A stretch of 64,000 nucleotides of DNA from Cercozoa sp. M6MM (lineage: Eukaryota; Endomyxa: Ascetosporea). Within the stretch, counting starts at the first letter, position 1, and each line of letters starts with the position of its first letter. Made by a program: the position numbers and the translations under genes. Of the stretch, positions 1 through 10,983 are shown one piece after another. The DNA is taken from the NCBI GenBank assembly GCA_040357565.1, contig JBDODJ010000025.1; one strand, written 5' to 3'. A model generated the notes under the pieces. That model was not told where the DNA came from. It did no database searches and saw nothing but the letters and a program-made list of their open reading frames with translations.

Positions 1-601
<601 letters not shown>

Positions 602-2112
602 TCAGAAGGTCTCGCCGGTGAAGACCACCTTAAGTCTCTCGAAGGACAAGTAGAAAATCGTCTGCCACGGTGCCAGGCGACTGCAACAACACTCACCGGA
701 GATGATAATCGTCACACACACACACACAGAGGAAGGACAGGGTACGCGTAGATGGGTGCAAAGCCACGCCAGAAAGCCAACACGCCATGCTTTCCTGTGG
801 TGGGGGTAGGGTAAATACAAGGACAGACACAAAGTAGCTAAGGCAAGGGTACGGTAGACGTGCTTGGCACAGTCCCAGGCGCCGTCGTAGCGCGGGTTCG
901 TTAAACACGTGGCCTGCACGCGCGTCTTGACGACATCGAACGGCGTCGTGGCCACGGCGCAGCACAGGCCGCTCAGCGAGGCCGCCGTGAACTGTAGCCA
1001 CACGCCTTCCTGCAGACCGAAGCGATCGATCATGATCTCCTTGGCCTCGTCGTAGGTCGCCACCGACGAGGCGTAACCGGCCGCCGAGCGACAGATCGAT
1101 GCGCGGACGCCCCTCCAAAGAGCGCCGACACCGCCTTCTTGAACAATCGATCGGAACGCTTGCGACACTCCACTATACCTGCGACACAATGCTATTGTCT
1201 TCCCCACCCCCCAACAAACTTCCTACCTGTTTTCGACACGGTGCACATCACTCTGCATTCGCGTCTTGACGACGTCGAACGGCGACGTCACCAACTGTAC
1301 TGTGCCGCCACCTATGACACCTGCAAAGCACATGCACGTACTTTGTACTCATAGAAATTAGTTAAACACCCCCAAAGCTTACCAGCAAGGCACTTCACGC
1401 CGAATGGAACAGCGTCCTTGTATTTTTCGCTTCTGTGTTCAATATTTCGCTGTTCGGGTGCTTTGCAGACGCCCACTCCTGCAAATCACAAACAACACAC
1501 TCACTTAGAGAGTCAAACTCGACAAAGCCTTGAAACTGAAAGCGTCAAAAAAGGCCTGGAAACCTTTGATCAGTCAAACTTACGCTCGAGCGACCGTTCG
1601 AGACCTTTGCACAGTGGTCGATACAGTGTGTAGTTCAAGCCCGCATTGATCGTGGTTCGCATTGCTGCCATCGGTGCGCCACGGTAGAAACTCGCGATGC
1701 CACTCTGTCCGCGCGGATGTACGACTACGGAAAAGTACGAAGAACAAATAAAACTAGAGTACCTGTGAGTAGACCAGTTTCATCGTCTCGAGCAGAGGCT
1801 TTGGACGTGGCCGTTGAAGTTGCTGTGTCGCTCGCAGTGAATCGAACGGGAATGTGCACATTTCGGCCGTCACTGCTCAAGCAAAAACACCAGAACTCCA
1901 GAAAGCTACACCGCGCGCACTTTCTTTCGTACGCATCGTTGTTGTACCTGCAGCCGTCGCCGACACGCCGAACGTGCGGACATCAAAGATCTTCTGCTCT
2001 GAGAAAAAGTGGACATAAGAGGCGCGCAGCACAAAACACACGAGACAAGAGACGGTGGCCAACAAAAAATCAAAGATATCGCAAATCGCCAGAAACCTGC
2101 GCTAGGCGCCAT
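602..2112 (-). CDS. mitochondrial carrier (SLC25) family protein
   Basis: Inner-membrane solute carrier; the substrate cannot be read from sequence. I rebuilt nine exons: complement(602..680, 746..794, 853..1178, 1227..1320, 1383..1478, 1584..1704, 1763..1872, 1948..1998, 2097..2112). They sum to 942 nt and 313 aa, the usual carrier size. The three tandem repeats each carry the carrier signature: PFDSLRATQ in repeat 1 and PFDVVKTRMQ and PFDVVKTRVQ in repeats 2 and 3. Even-helix motifs are also visible (GIASFYRG, GALWRG, VLAFWRG), and the C-terminus reads ARLAPWQTIFYLSFERLK. That ending resembles the UCP/dicarboxylate/oxoglutarate branch, but subgroup assignment is tentative. The start is the ATG at 2112, followed by a 16-nt first exon. 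Repeat 1 has A-T-Q where K-x-R is usual. Some introns are under 60 nt. Confidence 0.93.
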
Positions 2113-2362
2113 TGCGGCTGCGCGGGCTTGTGCTGATTAACGGGCACTGCACTATAAACACAGCGACGTCGCGCCAAACTCTGCCTGCAATGAGAAAAAC
2201 ACAAAATTCGCTTCGATGCGCTGCCCGTTCACAAAAAATGGCTACGAAAAACTGCTAGTTAAGGGGGCGTGCAACCTCCGTCTTGGATTTCTAGCCTTTC
2301 CCTTAAAGCTCTGTACTGTACAGTAGTGCTGCAGTCATATAGCTACCTCAGTGCTTAGTGGA

Positions 2363-5300
2363 CTAAAGATCAGTGAGCGCAAGGTCGAGTTCGATCTCGC
2401 CATGTGTGACGTTGTCCAGTGCGAAGCTCTGGCGCAGACGACCGCCACTCTGTTGTTCGGATAGTATACTCACGTCACAGAGTTAAAGAATCTGTACATA
2501 AAACAAAGTACCGAAATGACGTCCTGCAGCGCGATGGACGCCTCGCCGATGAGTTCGTCCTTGCCGAAGCGATCCTTATCACGCATCAACAGACGCAGCT
2601 GCGCGAGCGAGGGATCGTTGAGGTGGAACTCGAACTGCTCGTTCCATTCGGGCGACAGTCTGCTCCAGCCAAGAAAAACACAAAAAAGAGCAGTCTTTCC
2701 TTTCGTTTCGTTAGAATGAAAAAAGGCACGTTTTCTTCTTTGTTGTTGTTTTGCGTCGCTCGTTGCCGCAGACCACTGCGTGTGCTCAAACTGAATTTAA
2801 GCTTCGAAAGCAGAAAAAGAGCAGTTGGATACGTGTGAGATAGGGATCGCTGGTGCCATTGCGATCGGCGGCAATGAGGTCGGACGCACGGATCACTGTT
2901 ACAGTCTGTGCACAATGCACAACCCGCATGCTGAACAGTGCGAATACATGGAGAGTTCAAACTGACCAGGAGCGATGTCGCCAGCTTGCTTGTGTGCCGA
3001 CGTTCCAGCAGCGGCGCGAACAGACGCGAAGCACGGCCAGTCGCCGATGGTTGTCGTTGGTGCGTCTGCTCTGTCGTTGGGCTGGCAACTTCAGCTGTTT
3101 CTAAAGTGACACCTTTGCTCGTAACGACAGTATCGTCTTCCACAGGCATTGTCGTTGCTGTTTCGAGTGTCGGCATACTCTCCTGACTCTCTGACTCCGC
3201 TTGGATGCTGCAAGATGTGGCATTTGATTTTAGACACAATTCAAATGAAGGAAAGAAGGTGCACATCGGAGGAACGTAGTCTTGGTCGTCCTCGCGCAAC
3301 AGTGTCAGCCGCATATGCAGCTGACCAGACTTTGCTCCAGTCAGGTCGACCCACGCCTCGCGCTGTGTTCAACACATTGTGCCAATCAAAAGCAAAGTCT
3401 ATCAGAAAATGGCTTCGTACAGGCTCATTTGACAGCAAGGACAGTTGAACAGAACACGAGCCCATCCAATCCTGTGCATATACGGAACACGATGCGTCGC
3501 AAAACTGGCACGAAAAGAAACGTACGTGCACACGACTCAGGTTGAAGTCGTAGACGTCGAAATTGACGTGAGTGTTGGCAACATCGAAAACCGGCAACGA
3601 GAAGGTCTGGGTGACGTTTGCACTCGAGGTAACATTACACAAATTCGCAAGTTGCAAAAGTGTACCTCATTCCACTCAGGTTTCGGCGACTTCTTTCTCA
3701 CGGCACTTTTGTACACGCGTGCGCCGAGTTTGTGTGCACTCGCTCGCGCTGCTTTTACTTGCTACAATGACTTTCTCGAATTCTTAAAGCACAACAAAAA
3801 ACAGGCTGACCTTGGAACTGAAGGAAGATCGTGCGGGACCAACGTAGCACGAAACAAACGGGTCTACCGACTTGCCTGCACGCATATGTTTCCAGTTTTC
3901 ACAAACTAAAGTAGTCGAAGCTAAGAGTACTCATGAGTTTGGACGAGAAGCCGCTGTCTGCCTTGCGCAAATCATCTCCGCCGATCAATTCGACCTGAGC
4001 GTTAAAGCAAAATACGTGTTTAACTTGTATCGCTCATCTGGGTACCTGCAGGACTGCTTCGGGTTTGGCTCGTGCTTCGATCGTGTCACCTTCGCTGATG
4101 GGTACGATAACGCGAGTCTGCTTGCTGAATGATGGATGAGAAGATTCTAGAACGAACAAAGCTTACCGGCCAAACGAGTGCTGCGTGCAAGGCGTCGTTG
4201 ATGACTCCGCGAATGGCCGAAGTGAGTGGGCCAAGCGACATCACGTTCAGTCCTGTTCATTTAATTTCATTTACCACAGTAATCTGACGAAGCAGTTTCG
4301 CACCTTTGAGAACAATAAGATCGAAGTCAACTCGCGGTTGTTCCACCTGTGCAAGTGCAAGTTGAAACAATGAAGGATATGCCGAACGTAAATTTAAACG
4401 TACGAAAGAAATCGACACTTGGCGGAAGCAAGGCCATTTAATGCATCTATACACAGCTTAATTTGATGCAAACGAGCTTGTTCATTGTGAAAAATAACAC
4501 ACGGGTTGAGTAGTTGCACGCGCAGCTTGCCGCTGAACTCAATTTCCCCGAGTTTCGCCGATACTTTACAGATAAACAAAAGATAAGCGTCAAGGTGTAT
4601 GCGCGTGGATGAGGAGGAATACAGGCAACACGGCCCGCAGGCGTCGGTGCAACAGCATCAACGACAACGCGAGAGTTGGCTAAAACAAAGCTGGGTCGCA
4701 GATTGAAAGGCAAAAAGCGATGGAATTTCGAAAGTTACACGCAACAAATCGAACGTCGAATTCTCTGTTTTTGCAGCAAAAAAAATGAATTTTGCTGCTG
4801 CTTGTAATTCGGCAAAAGATGTCAGGTACAGTGTCACGCCTTCGCCGTCGCTCTTGCCAGAGACACCTGAGTCCACATCGAAGAATGTTGTACTGTACTC
4901 AAACAAGCAAAAAACTGTATGAGAAAGAAAACCAGTGATGAGGGGCGGAGTGTCGCCGAGCGAAAACTCGCTCAGCTCGATGGCTTTCAGCACGGAAGGA
5001 CACACAGTTTTGAACACTTTGTTCGTCTGTCCAGTGGAAACACCGTTTTGGAGTCTACAGGGAAACAATCGAAAGCTGCACCGAAGCAATGACGTCGTTG
5101 GCGGCGGCGCGTTTCACGAAAGGCCACAACGCTTCAATCTGTGAGTGTGTTATTCTGTGTTTCTGCCGAGCATAATGAGTTGTGAAAACTGTGTTTCTAC
5201 CGTAGCATTGAGCCATCGCGCCGATTCGCATTGTCGATAGCGCACCTAACGGGGCAGGAAATAGAGAATAGAGTACACAAACCAACTGAATATACCCAAG

Positions 5301-5742
5301 CAGGCAAAGCAGCGGGGTCGCCATGTGGAATCAGCAATCGCTTTAGTGTCTCTATTTCCATACCATTTTCTAAAGAGTGTGTCGATTACAATCAAGCGCA
5401 TCTGTACCTGCGTTCCAGTATTTGTGCCAGTCAGCCGCGATGAGTTGCTGCGCGAGTCGGACGCGGCGACGTTTCTGCGGGTTCAGTCAGTATCAGCAAA
5501 GCTTTAGCGTAAATAAACACAGTAAGCAAAACTACCAGTGTGGTCATTACTGCGAAGGCTGCCAACGGGACGACCAAAAGAACCGAGACTCCCAACCAGC
5601 CACCTGGATTTAAGCGCATTTCATTTGTATTCATACATGCGAAGAGCAAAGAGGTACACGCGTAGACGACAAAGAAGGTGGCGCACCACATCGCGAGGGC
5701 GAGCTGGTCTTGCCGCTCCAGCAGCGCGATGTGTTGAGTCAT
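2363..5742 (-). CDS. extended-synaptotagmin/tricalbin-like SMP and C2 domain protein
   Basis: Predicted ER-anchored lipid-transfer and tethering protein of ER-plasma-membrane contact sites. From the ATG at 5742 there are two hydrophobic segments (centred on ATFFVVYACTSLLFA and GVSVLLVVPLAAFAVMT), then a basic KRRR stretch. An SMP-domain start follows (LPAWVRYRQ, ARWLNATIEALWPFVKRAA, about 5070-5330). Further SMP sequence is seen at SVLKAIELSEFSLGDTPPL (about 4930-5000) and GEIEFSGKLRVQL (about 4505-4545). At least two C2-like blocks follow: FSLPVFDVANTHVNFDVYDF (about 3540-3610), and WNEQFEFHLND with LLMRDKD and GEASIALQDVI (about 2520-2660). The last exon encodes a typical C2 end (GEIELDLALTDL) and stops at 2363. 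The N-terminal and C-terminal splices are in phase. The middle (about 3650-4480) is not fully resolved, so the exon list is incomplete. It is head-to-head with the gene starting at 6066. Confidence 0.8.
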
Positions 5743-6065
5743 CGGGATAGCGTCGCCAGACGAGACCAAAGCGACCAAAGATTGACAAAAAGACAGCAAG
5801 CACTGGGGAGATTCAACACCAGCGGTGACCACGGATCGAGGCACTACAAAGATGCACTACTTTAGCGGTCCTGGATGATCTAAAAGGCCTCGATTTGCAA
5901 CACCGCCCAAACACCCGTTTTTTGTCTTGGGGTCGGCGTTTGGTTGCAAAGAAAGTCGACTGATTGGCAGCGTTTTGCATCCGACAAGAAACTTTACCCA
6001 AAATCCCAGAGTCTTTGCTGCACTTGAATGTACAGGTATAGGTGGTACGCGACGAAAAGCCAATA
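5743..6065. promoter_or_regulatory. shared 5' region of two divergent genes
   Basis: 323 bases between the start codons of the E-Syt-like gene (minus) and the cysteine-rich gene (plus). No coding frame with acceptable splice continuation was found. A bidirectional promoter is inferred from position only. Confidence 0.45.
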
Positions 6066-9000
6066 ATGCGCCTCGTGGCTGTCGTCGCGGCTACGGGTTT
6101 GTTATGGCAAGCAGTTGTTGTTGCAGACCAGTTGGTTCCACTGTCGATCGCGAGGTTTTTACTCTTCTGAAGTCTTGAGAAGGATGCTGTCTAAACTTGT
6201 GCTCTTCTGAAATTTGGACAGCCCAACCTGCGTGAAAGCGGGAAAGTGCATCAATGATCACGGCGAATTTGATTCTTCCGTTTGCTGCTCGGGTGTCTGC
6301 GACAAAGACAATGGTACATAATGTCGATGCTATCTGATCTTGAGAGAATAAATCAACTTGTTCGGCTTGAGCTAGGCTGCCTGTCAACAACGGAAGCGAC
6401 GTCCGTGCTTTTTCGTGTCAACGTAAATTTTCTAAAATCAGTTTATAAGTTTATGTTTAATCAACTGATTTTACCTACTGATCCCGGGAAAACCTCTCTC
6501 CGGGAACTGTACTCTTGCAGACCATGGGTGCTCCTTTCATCTGCAAAGACGAAACCTTCTTTGGCGTTCTGGTAAAACAGCTTCATTTTTCAACTTTTTC
6601 AAGCACAAATGACACAGATCGGAAACGGTGCGACAGCGGCGTGTTCTTCGCGCTATTGGATCGGAGGTTGTAGTCCGGAGGGTACAGTTCACTGAAGAAT
6701 ACCCGATGAAGTTTGACTAAAACTCCAAGTCAATTTAAATTACTGGCCGCCTTATTTGTTTTGCTGGCCGCATCTCAGAAAGTGCATGCGTTCCGAGATA
6801 CAAGTGAGGTATGTCAGGTGCTTGTAGTTTCTGTTTTTGTTTGAAGCCTTTGACTCTGCCCTGTCATGTGTCACAGCATCCCTGAGGCAAAAGCGCTCTT
6901 TAACCCGAATCCTGCGGATTTCGACGGGGGACTGTAGGCCAGTTTAAATAGTCTCCGAGCTGTCTACACAACATTAAGTTTACACTACGCTGAATGGGAC
7001 ATGACAGAAGTGCCCCTTGTTTGAGCTCGAGTGACAACTGTGCTTCTTTTGGTTTGGGTTTGAGGTAAAAATTAAATTCGGTTTGCTCCTGTGTAGCACA
7101 GACTTAGTTGACTGGTGTGCAACAGCTGTCGCACGTCCTGTACGACGCATGTTGCGGCAGCGATTCTCGATGACGGAAATCACCACTGTATATTGATCTG
7201 ACTGTAAGTTTAAATCGCGTTTGGGGAACTAAACTTACAGTGGGCGTTGAAGTGCTGGACGGCGACCTTGCGTCGGCGCCCCCAATAGATCCGTTCCCGC
7301 GTGACGTCAATCCAGAAGGTTTGAGTGCAATCGATGGAATCTGCTCTGCAGCTGGTAAGTCAAGTTCCACTGAAACAATTCACTGGATACCAAGAGACGA
7401 AATATATTGTGCCCCGTGTCATCACACCTGCTCATCGGATCAATTTAAAATGTAAGGACTCGCTGTTGGTGAAACGTGCGTTTGTGACACCGATTGCAGC
7501 TCGGGTTACTGCTTTATCACGCTGCGCGGGTCTCTGGCAGCCCTTCCGGTGTTTCCAGAATCCCTGGCGGACGACATCTCCTTTGGTGGCAAGTGCTTGA
7601 TTCCTCCCGCTGGGCTCTTGCGCGAAAATGGCGACTTGACCGACGTGACTGCACTTCCGTGTGCCAAGCACTGCAACTGTCTTGCTGGACACAAGTGTCT
7701 TCCGCATGTTGGTGCGGGAGTCGGTGCTTGCAAGGCACCGAACGGCATCGGTCCATGCACGGACGGCGACGACTGCATCAGTGGCTTCTGCAGCAAGGAC
7801 GGTGCGGGCAATAGCAAGTGCGCAGCTGTCCCAGGCAAGCGTTGTCGGTTCGATGAGCAGTGTCCGTTTGGAATCGCTTGCAGTGTCGCACTTGGTGCAC
7901 TGTTCGCAACTTGCGGAGCTCCTATCATTTTGGGCCCACTGACCTTTAACACATGCGGTGCCACGGGAAGGACCGGCCCCACCTCCTGTCCAGCAGACTA
8001 CCCGTCTGTCGCAGCTGCACCGTTCTTCAACTTGCAGCCCAATGGCGTGCAGCAGTTTACTTTGTCAGGTTCCGGTTGCTACGAGATAACTGCCATCGGG
8101 GCCGCGGTAAAGTTACCACAAGGTCCGCACAGATCATACTGGACGCGTAAGTTTATGTGCAGGGCGGAACTGAAACGGACGACAGCGTCGGACCTGACAG
8201 GCCGGGATACGGAGCCTTGCTATCTGCTCGCTTCCAGTTGTTGGCAGGAAACGTGCTCAACATTGTTGTCGGGCAGAAAGGGTTGAATGACATCTTCGGG
8301 CCGCAGGGTGATTGTGGAGGTAAATTTTATCACGGATAAATCTGTTTCTTGTAAATTTAACTATGAGTCTCGAATTAGGGGGAGGAGGAGCCAGCATGGT
8401 ATGGTTAGGCTCGTCCACCTCGCAGGCGTTCCTTATTGCAGGAGGGGGAGGGGGAGAAGGAGATTCCAATGCGATCCATAGTACTGGATGTGACGCGCTA
8501 ACGTACTCCAGCTCGCTTAACACATAGAAAACAACTGGGACTGCCATTTAAATTATACTATATTTAAATAGAACCCTCGGAACAGACCACTTTTTTGCGG
8601 CATGTGCAGCGACTACGCCTGCAGGAATGGACGGTCAGGATGGAATTAATGCACCAACTGGCGGTATCAATGCATATTTCGCGCGTTTAGTTCAACTTAC
8701 TTCCAATTAACTGTGCATGGTAATGTCCGTAAACAGGTTCTGGGGGCAAGGGCTACATTTCGCTCTTGCTTGATCCAAGAGGAAAGTCTATCGCAGGCCA
8801 TCTCGTTGACGGAGGGTTTGGTATCTGGGCAATGAGGTTTCTTGGGTCAGATGGTTCGCACGTAAGTTGTTAGGTGGCGGTGGTTCGTGTTCCAGTCTTC
8901 AACTGAGTGCTGGAGGTGAGCTCTCCTCTGCTTTGGATCTCATTGAGTTGCACTTAGTTTATTACACATTATCGTGTGTTTTAGGTGGCGCCGGCGGATG

Positions 9001-9244
9001 GTCCGGAGGTGCAGGAGCTCCAGGAGGAAACCCCGCCAGGCATTGGGGTGGAGGTGCTGGCGGATCTAACGCTGTAGGATCGACGTTAAAGGCGGCAGGT
9101 CCGATTGTTCAGAGTCCGTTGGGCCTCGCAGATGGTGAGTTCCAACTTCCAATCGTAGAGACCTGGCCAAAAGCGAATACAGGTTAAATTGTTTTTGGAA
9201 ATGTAGGTCGGGTGACCATCATGTACACCGGTGCAACTTGCTAA
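6066..9244 (+). CDS. secreted cysteine-rich protein with C-terminal ALK-type glycine-rich domain
   Basis: Function unknown; predicted extracellular. Eighteen exons fit in phase: 6066..6154, 6222..6313, 6376..6422, 6521..6571, 6618..6681, 6779..6803, 6877..6933, 7008..7064, 7126..7187, 7241..7354, 7457..8106, 8163..8319, 8379..8489, 8610..8663, 8737..8820, 8874..8915, 8985..9134, 9207..9244. They total 1944 nt and 647 aa. The N-terminus is a signal peptide (MRLVAVVAATGLLWQAVVVA). About 330 residues of disulfide-type repeats follow (for example VCCSGVCDKDNGC, CVCDTDCSSGYC, CTDGDDCISGFCSKDG). The C-terminal part reads FFNLQPNGVQQFTLSGSGCY, EITAIGAAGG, NVLNIVVGQKG, LIAGGGGGE and DGGFGGGGGSCSS, matching the glycine-rich domain of ALK/LTK receptors. 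No kinase or membrane span follows. The cysteine-rich half is paralogous to the gene at 50895-52341; one exon of that paralogue (the GDPSFFHS segment) is missing here. Confidence 0.88.
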
Positions 9245-9576
9245 CGTAAACAATTGAACTGAACCAAGCTGTTTGTTTTCGACTAAGTTTAAATTTACTC
9301 CGCAAATAAATCTATAAACTGTGCTGAAAACTTATCAAGCGTTCAGTGACTAAGTAAGTGTACTCATCGCCAAAAACGAAAGTTAACAACATCCCAGGAG
9401 GGAGGGGGGAGGGTCGGGTACAGTAACTACCTACACATACCAGATACCCAAGGGAAACTGAAGAAGCTAAGGCCCAGAACGCCACGCCAACCCGGGCATG
9501 CCCAGTTATAGTATATGTTTAAAACAAAGTTAACAAACAGGGTATTCGGCGATAAATCGAATGGCCATCGCATGGA
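9245..9576. other. intergenic between convergent genes
   Basis: About 330 bases between two converging stop codons. It holds a purine-rich stretch near 9395-9415 and no supportable gene. Both 3' UTRs presumably lie here. Confidence 0.5.
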
Positions 9577-10620
9577 TTAAGCGGGCGTAGCGCCCTTCAG
9601 CGCGTTAGATTCCGACTCAGACGTCGGCAACGTTGCGTTTTCGCCGGCTCTCGTGCTTTCGGCGTTCTTGATGAGCGATTGCACGACTTCGCTGTCGCAT
9701 TTTTCCTGCACACAGAAAAGGCAGACATGACACATCCACAAAAGGAAAGAGTAGCGATACTAGAGCTTTCTCGATTCGCAGGAGCGACGTGAACAATGCA
9801 CGTGCTGTAGGTGTGCGCTTCCACTCGTCCACCTGTGTTTCGCCAAGTTTCGAAAGAAATTTACAAGCGAGCAGCATGTGTTTTAGTGCCTACCTTCTTG
9901 GCGTCGTGCTTGATGGGAGCGACGTGCTCTGAGATCAGTGCTCGCACGGCTGCCCTCCGGATCAGCAGTGCCATGTGACTACACACAATGTCAGCGATAA
10001 CGAGCTCTAACATCCAACACAAAAAAGAAGGTACGTGTCAAACTCCGAGCTCTCTTGTTGCTCAGTTTCGCCGCGTGTCTCTTTGATTGCTTGCAGAATG
10101 CGTTGTTGCTACAAAGAGAGTGAAATTCGATTGGCCAACGCATGTCTGGCTAGATCTGTACCTGGTCCATCTTGTGCTTTGAAGCCAACAGTTGGTCTTT
10201 CAGTTGTGCGTGTGTCGCCTCCAGTTCCTTCACTTTACTGCGCAAAACGGGCTGTGAAGAGTTTAAGCGACTTAGGTTCGCCAAACGTACTTATCAGCCT
10301 TCGTGAATTGTGCTCTCAGTTCGCTCCACTCGCTAAAGAAAGGCAAAAATAACCGACACAGCAAGCAGTGTCAACCACCTCGAGCTAGGACAAGTACCCT
10401 TTGCTCTTCTCCGCCTTGTCGATTTCTGAGTCCAGCTCTGCTTCTTCTCTGCAAAAAAACACATGTGAACCGCGATCTCAGAAAACCTACTGGGCGATCG
10501 GTACCTCTGGCGGTATTCTTGAAAGCCGGAGAAGGGTGAAATCGCTTCCCATGTGCGTTTCAGCGCCGCTGGCATTTTCAGTGCCAACGATCGCGCACCG
10601 CGTCTCGAGACACGCTGCAT
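9577..10620 (-). CDS. 214-aa coiled-coil protein, possibly mitochondrial
   Basis: Not recognised. Eight exons fit in phase: complement(9577..9705, 9761..9832, 9894..9978, 10035..10108, 10162..10237, 10291..10332, 10398..10448, 10505..10620), giving 214 aa. The N-terminus is basic and Arg-rich (MQRVSRRGARSLALK), compatible with a mitochondrial presequence. Residues about 35-125 are charged and heptad-like (EEAELDSEIDKAEKSKGEW, KVKELEATHAQLKDQLLASK, QQRILQAIKETRGETEQQES). A conserved-looking block follows (ALLIRRAAVRALISEHVAPI), and the tail is Ser/Glu-rich. The start is the ATG at 10620; a longer frame upstream would need an intron. The gene is head-to-head with the kinase at 10984. Five of its seven introns begin with GTAC. 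Confidence 0.75.
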
Positions 10621-10983
10621 CGCACAATCCAGGCAAGTTAATACCAAACCGCGTGTGGATACTATCAAAAGGCCGATATTTAGGGCGATCTGCAAAAGAG
10701 CGCCGTGTCAAGAGCTGGTGAAACGCCGAAAAATAAAAGCGTCCCCGGATCAGAGATAAAACCGTGCCTGGTGCCCCTCATATGCTGTAGGACTCGTGGC
10801 AAAGCTTCAGCAGTGTGTGTGACACGTTGATAGGGCAAAACGCAGCGGAGAGCGGAGTTTTGTATTGGAATTTCGTCACGTGAGTTTTTGGAACGCGCGT
10901 TTTCCCAAGACGACACCGTCGTGGGTTTCTGTCAGTTTCCAGGGTATCAGGCGTGATCCCGGTACCCATGAGTGTGTTTGCAG
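10621..10983. promoter_or_regulatory. shared 5' region of two divergent genes
   Basis: 363 bases between the coiled-coil gene (minus) and the kinase gene (plus). No convincing exon was seen. The region is inferred to hold both promoters. Confidence 0.4.

Noticed and set aside
6740-6778. Apparent signal peptide LLAALFVLLAA starting a secreted gene
   Set aside because: This frame has no ATG without an implausible 19-nt intron. The paralogue at 50895-52341 shows that the region is an intron between the exons encoding CSPE and ESACVPRY, and the true signal peptide starts at 6066.
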